Assembly: GCA_021776805.1 (NCBI GenBank)
Contig: JAJFFD010000092.1
Span: forward strand, 149,858 to 213,857
Reading direction: 5' to 3'
Length of the DNA: 64,000 nt
Source: Planctomycetota bacterium
Lineage (GTDB): Bacteria > Planctomycetota > UBA1135 > UBA2386
Shown here piece after piece: positions 52,240 through 61,159 of the stretch. Position numbers and translations under genes: made by a program. The notes below the pieces were generated by a model. The model saw nothing but the letters and a program-made list of their open reading frames with translations, made no database searches and was not told the origin of the DNA. Position 1 is the stretch's first letter. Every line of letters starts with the position of its first letter.

Positions 52240-53189
52240 GCATCTCATTGATGAGCACTGTCAGAATCTTCGCTCTGTTTCTCCTCGCCATGTCCCCGCT
52301 TGCGGCGCAAGAGGTACCAACACAGCAAGAACAGCCGCCGGCAGAGCAGGAGCAGGGTCACGCTGCCGAAGCCATCCCCACCATGGAGATGGATGATGTC
52401 GCGTTCTTCAGCACTCAGTTCGCCCATCTGAAGCCTCATCCCCTGTGGCATCCGCAGATTTCTCCGGACCCGGACGTCAATCGCTTCTTCATTTTCTACG
52501 ACGTCAACCTGTTCCAGCTGATCAGCATTGGACTGGTCTTCATCGTCTTCATGCTCGTGCTGGCTAGCTTCGGTTCGCCGAGCACTCCCTGGTTCATCCG
52601 CATCTTCCGCGGCTGGTGCCTCTGGCTGAGGGATGAGGTGGTCTATGCGGTGATGGGCAAGGAAGATGGACGGGCCTTTGCCCCTTACTTTATCTTCCTC
52701 TTCTTCTTCCTCACCTTCGGCAATCTGATCAGCATCATTCCAGGTTCCGTGACCATGGCGGCCACGGTTTTCGTGACCGCAGCCCTGGCCATGATGACAT
52801 TCACCATGATGATTGTCGGCGGAATGCTCAAGCAGGGTCCGATCAAGTTCTTCGTCACCCTGCTGCCGCCGCACCTGCCGATTGCCATGATCCCGCTCAT
52901 GGCAGTGATCGAAGTCATCGCGCTTTTCGTCAAGCCCTTCGCCCTGACCATTCGACTCTTCGCCAACATGATGGCGGGTCACATGATCATCTACTCCTTC
53001 ATCGGCATGATCTTCCTCTTCGCGAAGATGATGGAGTTGGGCTGGCTGTCCTGGGCGACCGCTATTCCTGCGGCCGGGATGACGATCTTCATCCTCGTGA
53101 TCGAGAGTTTTGTGGCCATCCTACAGGCCTACATCTTCACCTACCTGAGCATCATCTTCGTGCAGCAGGCCTTGCATCCGGCGCACTAG
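52236..53189 (+). CDS. atpB: F0F1 ATP synthase subunit a
   Basis: The 317-residue protein begins with a signal-like hydrophobic segment (LFLLAMSPLAAQE) and a Gln/Glu/Pro-rich linker before the usual five to six membrane helices. The essential arginine is in FALTIRLFANMMAGH and the C-terminal helix ends IFTYLSIIFVQQAL. It forms the stator half-channels for ions next to the c-ring. The long acidic N-terminal extension is more than twice the length of that in E. coli. ATG 52236 overlaps the AtpI-like stop. Confidence 0.95.
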   Translation: MSISLMSTVRIFALFLLAMSPLAAQEVPTQQEQPPAEQEQGHAAEAIPTMEMDDVAFFSTQFAHLKPHPLWHPQISPDPDVNRFFIFYDVNLFQLISIGLVFIVFMLVLASFGSPSTPWFIRIFRGWCLWLRDEVVYAVMGKEDGRAFAPYFIFLFFFLTFGNLISIIPGSVTMAATVFVTAALAMMTFTMMIVGGMLKQGPIKFFVTLLPPHLPIAMIPLMAVIEVIALFVKPFALTIRLFANMMAGHMIIYSFIGMIFLFAKMMELGWLSWATAIPAAGMTIFILVIESFVAILQAYIFTYLSIIFVQQALHPAH

Positions 53190-53264
53190 GTTGGCGAGAC
53201 AGGATTCATTCAAAACCCCAAGACTGAACAAACACCGATTCATCGGATCTCATAGGAGAAACTA

Positions 53265-53528
53265 ATGCTTGCTATTCTTGCTGAATCTATCGGCACAAGT
53301 GGTCTTGCTGGCATCGGCGCCGGCATCGCAGCTGGCGGTGGCGTCATCGGTGCTGGTATCGGCATCGGCCAGATCGGCAGTGCCGCAGGCCATGGCATCG
53401 CTCGTCAGCCCGAGGCTGCTGAGTCAATCAAGGGCATCGCCCTGATCCTCGCCGCCCTGGTCGAAGGCGCCGCCTTCTTCGGAATCGTCATTGGCATGAT
53501 TCTGGCCTTCCAAACAGTGACTGCCTGA
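53265..53528 (+). CDS. atpE: F0F1 ATP synthase subunit c
   Basis: The 87-residue protein has two membrane helices with the Gly-rich first helix (GAGIAAGGGVIGAGIGIG), the polar loop ARQPEA and the ion-binding helix with the carboxylate in LVEGAAFFG. AGGAGA precedes the ATG. Relative to the RQP loop, the position of the sodium-binding glutamine of Ilyobacter is Ile, and Ser/Thr after the glutamate is Gly, so proton coupling is more likely. A 76-bp gap follows atpB. Confidence 0.95.
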   Translation: MLAILAESIGTSGLAGIGAGIAAGGGVIGAGIGIGQIGSAAGHGIARQPEAAESIKGIALILAALVEGAAFFGIVIGMILAFQTVTA

Positions 53529-53584
53529 TTTGATAGGCCGGTTGCTATGCCGGCTGACCGCACCAACAACTTCTGAGGATGACT

Positions 53585-54115
53585 ATGTCCTACAGCTTGA
53601 TCCTGGCGGAGGGAGGCTTCAACCCCTTCGAGTTCGCCGGCGGGGCCACATTCTGGACCTGGGTATGTTTTCTGCTGGCTCTGCCGCTGATGTGGAAGTT
53701 CGTCTTCGGACCGATCACCGTTGCCCTCGAGGCGCGGGATGACAAGGTCGAGGACGCCATCCTCGCGGCAGAGGAGGCTCGAAAGGAAGCGATCGCCCAG
53801 ACGGAAGCGACCAAGGCCGAGCTCGAGAAGGCTCGTGGCGAGGCTCGCCAGATGGTTCTCGATGCAACCAATCGTGCGGAGCGTCAGGCCGCCGAAGCCC
53901 TGGCTCATGCCAAGGCCGAAGCCGATCGGCAGATCAAGCAAGCAGCTCAGGAGATCGAAGCTCAAAAGCAGAAGGCCCTGCTCGAGATTCGTGGGGAGGT
54001 CGTCGAGATGGCGATCGCCTCGGCAGGTCGCATCCTGAATCGGGAGATCGACGCAGAAGCCAATCAGCGACTGGTCGGCGATTTCCTGGATAGCACGGAG
54101 ACCAGCTCCAACTAG
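53585..54115 (+). CDS. atpF: F0F1 ATP synthase subunit b
   Basis: This is a 176-residue peripheral-stalk subunit with one membrane helix (TFWTWVCFLLALPLMW) and a long amphipathic coiled coil rich in Ala/Glu/Lys/Arg (KAELEKARGEARQMVLDATN). The C-terminal end contacts the delta subunit. I choose ATG 53585 because GAGG lies six bases before it; the ORF-track ATG at 53579 directly abuts that GAGG. It is single-copy: no b' gene is present. Confidence 0.93.
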   Translation: MSYSLILAEGGFNPFEFAGGATFWTWVCFLLALPLMWKFVFGPITVALEARDDKVEDAILAAEEARKEAIAQTEATKAELEKARGEARQMVLDATNRAERQAAEALAHAKAEADRQIKQAAQEIEAQKQKALLEIRGEVVEMAIASAGRILNREIDAEANQRLVGDFLDSTETSSN

Positions 54116-54142
54116 AACTCAGGTAGAAGGAAACAGGACAGG

Positions 54143-54679
54143 ATGAGTCTTATCGCCAATCGATACGCCCGGGCGCTCTATGAAGCTGCTGCGAGCAAGG
54201 ATGCCGTAGAAGCGGTGCAGGGCGATCTCTCCAGTTTGGAAGCTGTCCTGGCCAAGGCCAGTTTCCGAGCGGCAATCCTCGATCCGGATGTTCCTGCGGG
54301 GCAGCGTGCGGACCTCCTGCGCAAGCAGGTTGATAAGGCCCATGTCCTGACGCGAAGCCTGATCGATGTCCTCTTCCGTCGACATCGATTTGCCATTCTC
54401 AATGAGATCCCCGAGGCCTTCGCTGCTCTGGTTCGCCGGGTGCGCGGGGAGGAAACGGGTATCGTCGAAACTGCCCATGCTCTTGGTGCTGACCAGATCA
54501 CCAAGCTGGAAGAGAGAGCCGGTGGGCTCTCGGGCAAGAAAGTAAGCCTGGAACAAGTCACCAACCCCAAGTTGCTCGGAGGGGTGCGCCTGCAAGTAGG
54601 CAACACTCTCTACGACAGCTCGGTTGCAAGCGCACTCGAGGAGCTGGAAAGACAGCTGCTCGAGGTCCCCATCCACTAG
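54143..54679 (+). CDS. atpH: F0F1 ATP synthase subunit delta
   Basis: The 178-residue OSCP-type protein starts SLIANRYARALYEAA and ends with the beta domain VTNPKLLGGVRLQVGNTLYDSSV, both hallmarks of the family. It links the b stalk to the alpha3-beta3 head. ACAGGACAGG precedes the ATG. The gene lies 27 bp after atpF. Confidence 0.95.
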   Translation: MSLIANRYARALYEAAASKDAVEAVQGDLSSLEAVLAKASFRAAILDPDVPAGQRADLLRKQVDKAHVLTRSLIDVLFRRHRFAILNEIPEAFAALVRRVRGEETGIVETAHALGADQITKLEERAGGLSGKKVSLEQVTNPKLLGGVRLQVGNTLYDSSVASALEELERQLLEVPIH

Positions 54680-54723
54680 CCTTCCAAACAGGGCACACCC
54701 CAACCGCTACGAGAATCTAGATC

Positions 54724-56265
54724 ATGGATCTCAAACCGTCCGAAGTCACAAGCGTCCTCAAGGAAGAGATCGAGGGCTTCGAAGGCCAAATGAAGAAGTC
54801 GAATGTCGGCACCGTCCTCTCGGTCGGTGACGGCGTTGCCCGCATCCACGGCCTCGATGAGTGCATGATGAGCGAGCTGATCGAGTTCCCCAACGGGGTC
54901 TTCGGCCTGGCTCTCAACCTCGAAGAGGACAACGTGGGCGCCGTTCTTCTCGGCCAAGAAACTGCTGTCAAGGAAGGTGATCGGGTCAAGACCACCGGGC
55001 GAGTCATCTCCGTGCCGACCGGCATGGGCATGATCGGTCGAGTGACCGACGCCCTCGGCAAGCCCATGGATGGCAAGGGTCCGATCGAATTCTCCGACGA
55101 AGACCTTCGACCGATCGAGGGTCGCGCCCCCAGTGTGCCCGAACGCCAGCCGGTGGATGAGCCTCTGCAGACCGGCATCAAGGCCATCGACACGATGATC
55201 CCCATCGGTCGCGGGCAACGCGAACTCATCATCGGTGACCGGGCGACGGGCAAGACTGCCCTGCTGGTGGACACCATCCTGAGCCAGCGCAGCACCGGTG
55301 GTGGCGATCCGAATAACCCGGATCAGATGATCTGCATCTATGTCGCCGTCGGCCAAAAGCAGTCGACGGTGAAGGCGGTTGCCCAAAAACTGGAGGAGAC
55401 TGGTGCCATGGCCTACACGATTATCGTGTCGGCGCCCGCATCAGCGCCTGCTGCCATGCAGTTCCTCGCGCCCTACGGCGGTTGTGCCATGGGTGAGCGG
55501 CTCCGCGATGAAGGACGTCACGTCGTCATCATGTATGACGATCTTTACAAGCAGGCCCTGGCCTATCGCCAGGTGATGCTGCTGCTACGCCGTCCACCCG
55601 GTCGCGAGGCCTTCCCCGGAGACGTGTTCAACCTCCACTCCCGCCTGCTCGAGCGCGCCGCCAAGATGTCGGATGCGAACGGTGGTGGTTCTCTCACGGC
55701 CCTGCCGGTTGTAGAGACGCAGGAGGGCGATGTCTCCGCATACATCCCAACGAACGTGATCTCGATCACCGACGGGCAGATCTTTTTGGAGTCCAACCTC
55801 TTCAACGCTGGACAGAGGCCGGCAGTGAATGCGGGTATCTCGGTTTCCCGTGTGGGTGGTGCTGCCCAGATCCCGGCCATCAAGAAGGTGGCGGGCGGTT
55901 TGCGCATCGGCCTGGCCCAGTATCGCGAGCTAGCGGCCTTCGCCCAGTTCGGTTCGGACTTGGACAAGGCAACCCAGCAGCAGATCAACCGCGGTCGCCG
56001 TCTCGAAGAGCTGCTCAAGCAGCCGCAGTACGAGCCAGTCGAGGTCGAGGTGCAGGTCGCTCTGATTTACGCGGGCACTTCAGGCGGTTTGGACGAAGTG
56101 CCTGCCGAGCGAGTGAGCGAGTTCGAAAAGGCCTACACGGACCACTTGCAGGCCAATCATCGGGATCTGCTCGACACCATCAAGAACGACAAGAAGTGGA
56201 GCGACGAGCTCGCCGGCAAGTTCGACGAAGTCTGCGCCTCCTTCCGCAAGGAATTCCTGGCCTAG
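54724..56265 (+). CDS. atpA: F0F1 ATP synthase subunit alpha
   Basis: This 513-residue protein has the alpha-type P-loop [10 protein letters not shown], the long [11 protein letters not shown] signature and a normal C-terminal helical domain. It provides the non-catalytic nucleotide sites of F1. The first ~20 residues ([18 protein letters not shown]) form the N-terminal helix that binds delta. It lies 44 bp after atpH; no strong ribosome binding site is seen. Confidence 0.98.
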   Translation: MDLKPSEVTSVLKEEIEGFEGQMKKSNVGTVLSVGDGVARIHGLDECMMSELIEFPNGVFGLALNLEEDNVGAVLLGQETAVKEGDRVKTTGRVISVPTGMGMIGRVTDALGKPMDGKGPIEFSDEDLRPIEGRAPSVPERQPVDEPLQTGIKAIDTMIPIGRGQRELIIGDRATGKTALLVDTILSQRSTGGGDPNNPDQMICIYVAVGQKQSTVKAVAQKLEETGAMAYTIIVSAPASAPAAMQFLAPYGGCAMGERLRDEGRHVVIMYDDLYKQALAYRQVMLLLRRPPGREAFPGDVFNLHSRLLERAAKMSDANGGGSLTALPVVETQEGDVSAYIPTNVISITDGQIFLESNLFNAGQRPAVNAGISVSRVGGAAQIPAIKKVAGGLRIGLAQYRELAAFAQFGSDLDKATQQQINRGRRLEELLKQPQYEPVEVEVQVALIYAGTSGGLDEVPAERVSEFEKAYTDHLQANHRDLLDTIKNDKKWSDELAGKFDEVCASFRKEFLA

Positions 56266-56274
56266 TAGGCAAGC

Positions 56275-57162
56275 ATGGCGAACATCAAGGAGCTGCGCGG
56301 CCGAATCACTTCGGTCACCAACATCGCCAAGATTACGAAGGCGATGGAAATGGTGGCTTCCATGAAGCTGCGGAAGGTCCAGGCACGGACCATGGCCTTC
56401 AAGCCCTACACCAGGGAGATCCGTGGCCAAATGAGCCACCTGGCCGAATTTGTCGGCCAGGACGCGGTGCTGCCTCTATTCGTTGCGCGTGAGGTCAAGA
56501 CCACGGGGATCTTCGTGGTTACTTCTGACCGTGGACTTTGCGGTGCCTACAACAGCAACATGATGCTGAAGGTCACCAACTACGTCCGCGAGGTGAAGGC
56601 GCAGCATCCGGATCGGAAGTTCAAGTTCTACGTCTACGGCAAGAAGGGTTACAGCTACCTCTACAGGCGCGACTACGAGATCGAGCGTTTCTTCGCCGAG
56701 CCGCCATTGGACAAGGCTGGCTACCCAGCCGCCAAGATGGTGGTCGAAGATCTGGTCACTGCATTCCAAGGCGGGGGTATCGACGAAGTTCTGGTCGGTC
56801 ACACCGCATTCGAGTCGGCGGCACGCTTTGCACCCAATCTCGAGCCCTTCCTCCCCCTGACCTCCGCTCCGGAGCCCGGCATCGACAGCGAGCATCGCAT
56901 GCGGCTCGACTATCTCCTCGAGCCCGACGCGGAGACCGTACTAAACCGCATGGTACCCCGTTTCCTCGAGACGGTGATCTATGACGCCATGCTGTCATCC
57001 TTCGCCTCGGAGCAGGCGGCCCGTCGCATGGCCATGAAGGGTGCGACGGATGCTGCCGGTCGGATGGGCAAGGAACTGCGCCAGATCTACAACCGGGCGC
57101 GCCAAGAAAGCATTACGAAGGAATTGCTCGACATCATCGGCGGAGCCGCTGCGGTTTCCTGA
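56275..57162 (+). CDS. atpG: F0F1 ATP synthase subunit gamma
   Basis: The 295-residue central-shaft subunit begins ANIKELRGRITSVTNIAKIT and ends in a long C-terminal helix (GRMGKELRQIYNRARQESI), the two helices forming the rotating coiled coil. The Rossmann-like middle domain contains VVTSDRGLCGAYNSN. It is nine bases from atpA. Confidence 0.97.
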   Translation: MANIKELRGRITSVTNIAKITKAMEMVASMKLRKVQARTMAFKPYTREIRGQMSHLAEFVGQDAVLPLFVAREVKTTGIFVVTSDRGLCGAYNSNMMLKVTNYVREVKAQHPDRKFKFYVYGKKGYSYLYRRDYEIERFFAEPPLDKAGYPAAKMVVEDLVTAFQGGGIDEVLVGHTAFESAARFAPNLEPFLPLTSAPEPGIDSEHRMRLDYLLEPDAETVLNRMVPRFLETVIYDAMLSSFASEQAARRMAMKGATDAAGRMGKELRQIYNRARQESITKELLDIIGGAAAVS

Positions 57163-57204
57163 TGTCTGTCGGCTGCAACGAATTACTTAGAAACACATTC
57201 TTAG

Positions 57205-58713
<1,509 letters not shown>

Positions 58714-58727
58714 GAGGCTGATTGGTC

Positions 58728-59162
58728 ATGACTAAGACGATGCACTTGAGAATCGTGACCCCGCAGGAGGTCCTCTTGGACGAGGATGTCCGCTCGGTGC
58801 AATTCATGGGCATCGACGGGAGCTATGGAATCTTGCCGGGGCATGCGCCGCTGATGACCGCGACCGAACCGGGTGTGGTGACCATCAAGTACGAGGATGA
58901 TCGCAGGGAGGAGCTCATGGTGAGCGACGGCTTCGCGGAAATGCGAAACAACACCCTGACCCTGGTTTGTGAGGCCGGAACCTTCGCCGAGAAGATCGAC
59001 TTGGAACGGGCTCGCGCGGCTGAAGCTCGTGCTCGAGAGCATCTTGCACAGCGGGGCAGCCTCTCTTCCGAGGAGCTTCTCCGGGCGGAAGCAGCCCTTC
59101 GCCGTGCCCTGGTGCGGCAGAGACTCGGGCGTCGTCGCGGTGGCACCGGATCAATTCACTAG
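58728..59162 (+). CDS. atpC: F0F1 ATP synthase subunit epsilon
   Basis: The 144-residue product has the N-terminal beta-sandwich (LRIVTPQEVLLDEDVRSV, GSYGILPGHAPLM) and a C-terminal helical hairpin (LERARAAEARAREHL) that can inhibit the enzyme. ATG 58728 is preferred over the ORF-track TTG at 58722. It closes the operon; the hairpin CGGGT...ACCCG about 20 bp past the stop might serve as a weak terminator. Confidence 0.95.
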   Translation: MTKTMHLRIVTPQEVLLDEDVRSVQFMGIDGSYGILPGHAPLMTATEPGVVTIKYEDDRREELMVSDGFAEMRNNTLTLVCEAGTFAEKIDLERARAAEARAREHLAQRGSLSSEELLRAEAALRRALVRQRLGRRRGGTGSIH

Positions 59163-59222
59163 CTGCCCAGAGCTGAGCCGCGGGTAGCTAGTAACCCGTC
59201 GATTGATGGTTAGGATACGCGC

Positions 59223-60407
59223 ATGCAATCCCATCAACTGCGTGGCTTAGCCTCCATCTTGAGCAGTTTGTTCGCCGCTGGCGTTCTGGCTGCTCAGGAC
59301 CCGATCATTCCTGCCGACACGGATCTCAAGACGACAGATTCGGGTTTGATGTACTCGGTTCTCGAGGCCGGCGAGGGCGAGAGACCTTCCGGCGCTGACA
59401 TGGTCACGGTGCATTACACCGGCTGGTTGACCAACGGCACGATGTTCGACTCCTCGCGGCAACGCGGCGCACCAGCGGAATTCCCTCTGAACGCCGTTAT
59501 TCCGGGTTGGACCGAAGGCCTGCAACTCATGTCGGTGGGCTCGCGCTTCAAGCTCACCATTCCTTATGACCTCGCCTACGGTGAGGCCGGCCGGCCGCCG
59601 ACCATACCCGCCAAGTCGACGCTCATCTTCGATGTGGAATTGCTTGGCTTCCGCTCGGCACCGAAGTTTCCCAAGGCCGATCCCAGCGCTCAGACCAAGA
59701 CGAAGAGCGGCTTGACCTGTCAGGTCATGAATGAGGGCGGCGACGAGGCTCTCGCGGAGGGTGAGGACTTTGAACTCGAGTTCGCCATGTTCAGTCCGAC
59801 TGGTGAGTTGCTCGACGGGACCTTCGCTAGCAAGATCTTGCTGACGAGAAGGCATGCAGAAAGGATGCCCTTCCTGGCCGAGGTGGCCCAGACCATGAAG
59901 GTAGGTTCGGTCGTCCGGGTCGAAGTGTCTCTGAAGGATTGCTTCCCTCAAGGCATCCCACCGCAACTAGCTGAGATTGGCGAGGGCGGCATGCTCGTCT
60001 GGCAGCTCGAACTCAAGCGCGCCTTGAAGCCAGTGAAGGTGCCGGACTTTGCCATGCCCGCGGACGATGTGCTGAAGACCACGGGCTCCGGACTGAAGTA
60101 CGAAGTCATCAAAGAGGGCACGGGCACGAGTCCTCAGATGGGGCAACGGGTCACGGTGCACTACGCCGGTTGGTTGACCGATGGCAAGCTCTTTGACGCC
60201 TCGTACACGCGGCGCCAGACCAGCAGTTTCGTGTTGGGCCAAGTGATCCCAGGCTGGAACGAAGGTTTGCAACTCATGAAGGAAGGTGGGATCTACAAGT
60301 TCGTCATCCCTGGAAGCCTCGGCTATGGCCCAGCAGGGAATGCGCCTGACATCCCGCCGAACGCGACTCTGGTCTTCCAGGTCGAGCTTATCAAGGTCGG
60401 TAGTTAA
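59223..60407 (+). CDS. Secreted FKBP-type peptidyl-prolyl isomerase with three repeats
   Basis: The 394-residue protein has a signal peptide ending near VLAAQ. The first FKBP domain (about residues 35-150) contains VTVHYTGWLTNGTMFDSS, VIPGWTEGL and LAYGEAG. The third (about 280-394) contains VTVHYAGWLTDGKLFDAS, VIPGWNEGL and LGYGPAG. The middle ~120 residues follow the same beta/alpha order but have lost the aromatic pocket (for example LEFAMFSPTGELLDGTF), so they are a degenerate FKBP domain. It should catalyse proline isomerisation or act as a chaperone in the periplasm. It lies 60 bp after atpC and 8 bp before the ABC ATPase gene, so it may belong with that transporter. Confidence 0.88.
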   Translation: MQSHQLRGLASILSSLFAAGVLAAQDPIIPADTDLKTTDSGLMYSVLEAGEGERPSGADMVTVHYTGWLTNGTMFDSSRQRGAPAEFPLNAVIPGWTEGLQLMSVGSRFKLTIPYDLAYGEAGRPPTIPAKSTLIFDVELLGFRSAPKFPKADPSAQTKTKSGLTCQVMNEGGDEALAEGEDFELEFAMFSPTGELLDGTFASKILLTRRHAERMPFLAEVAQTMKVGSVVRVEVSLKDCFPQGIPPQLAEIGEGGMLVWQLELKRALKPVKVPDFAMPADDVLKTTGSGLKYEVIKEGTGTSPQMGQRVTVHYAGWLTDGKLFDASYTRRQTSSFVLGQVIPGWNEGLQLMKEGGIYKFVIPGSLGYGPAGNAPDIPPNATLVFQVELIKVGS

Positions 60408-60415
60408 ACAGGGCT

Positions 60416-61159
60416 GTGACAGCGATACTCGAGTCCCGAGACCTGTATCGCTTCTACGAGCTGCGCGAGGGCAAAGTCGCCATCCTCAAGGGGATCAGTT
60501 TTGCCCTCGAGCGCGGCGAGTTCGTCACCATCATGGGGCCCTCAGGCTCCGGTAAGTCCACGCTCTTGCATTTGCTGGCGGGGCTCGATCAACCCTCCGC
60601 CGGTAGCATCGAGATCGCCGGGGTCAACTTCTCGGGCAGTTCAGAAGAGGCGCGTGCGACTCTTCGGCGCCAGAAGATCGGCTTCATTTTCCAGTTCTTC
60701 AATCTGCTCCCGGATCTCAGTGTGCGGGAGAACATCATCCTGCCCTTCCTCATCGCCGGGGAACGGCCGGAACGACACAAGGATCGGATCGATGAGCTGC
60801 TCAGTCTTCTGGGCATCGAAGCCTTGCAGGATCGACTGCCGGCCAGGCTCTCTGGAGGCGAGATGCAGCGGGTGAGCATCGCCCGCGCACTGGTGGTGCA
60901 ACCGCCGATTCTCCTGGCGGACGAGCCAACGGGCAACCTGTCCTCAAAGGCCGGCGAAGAGATCATCGATCTTCTGAGTAAGGTTCGCCAGCGCTTTGAG
61001 AGCTCGGTCTTGCTGGTGACCCACAACCCTCGCGATGCAGCAGCAGGTGATCGAGTGCTGTTTCTCAATGATGGCGAGCTAAATCTCGAGCATGCGCTGA
61101 CCGGAGGAGGATTCGCTGCGTCTGACGTCTTTCATCGTCTTCAGGAGCTGGGCATCTAA
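60416..61159 (+). CDS. ABC transporter ATP-binding protein, LolD/MacB-type
   Basis: A 247-residue ATPase: Walker A GPSGSGKS, Q-loop FQFFNLLPDL, signature LSGGEMQRV, Walker B ILLADEPTGNL and H-loop VTHNPRD. The phrase 'EPTGNLSSKAGEEI' places it in the LolD/MacB/FtsE subfamily. It starts with GTG. The downstream permease overlaps its last 44 bp. Together they would form an exporter or mechanotransmission complex for lipoproteins or other envelope substrates. Confidence 0.93.
   Translation: MTAILESRDLYRFYELREGKVAILKGISFALERGEFVTIMGPSGSGKSTLLHLLAGLDQPSAGSIEIAGVNFSGSSEEARATLRRQKIGFIFQFFNLLPDLSVRENIILPFLIAGERPERHKDRIDELLSLLGIEALQDRLPARLSGGEMQRVSIARALVVQPPILLADEPTGNLSSKAGEEIIDLLSKVRQRFESSVLLVTHNPRDAAAGDRVLFLNDGELNLEHALTGGGFAASDVFHRLQELGI

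Noticed and set aside
52245-52982. 245-residue minus-strand ORF rich in His, Glu and Asp
   Set aside because: The apparent metal-binding composition is an artefact of reading the hydrophobic atpB codons on the opposite strand.
53265-53528. Sodium-translocating ATP synthase
   Set aside because: A Gln is present in helix 1 but two residues away from the ion-binding position, and the Ser/Thr after the glutamate is missing.
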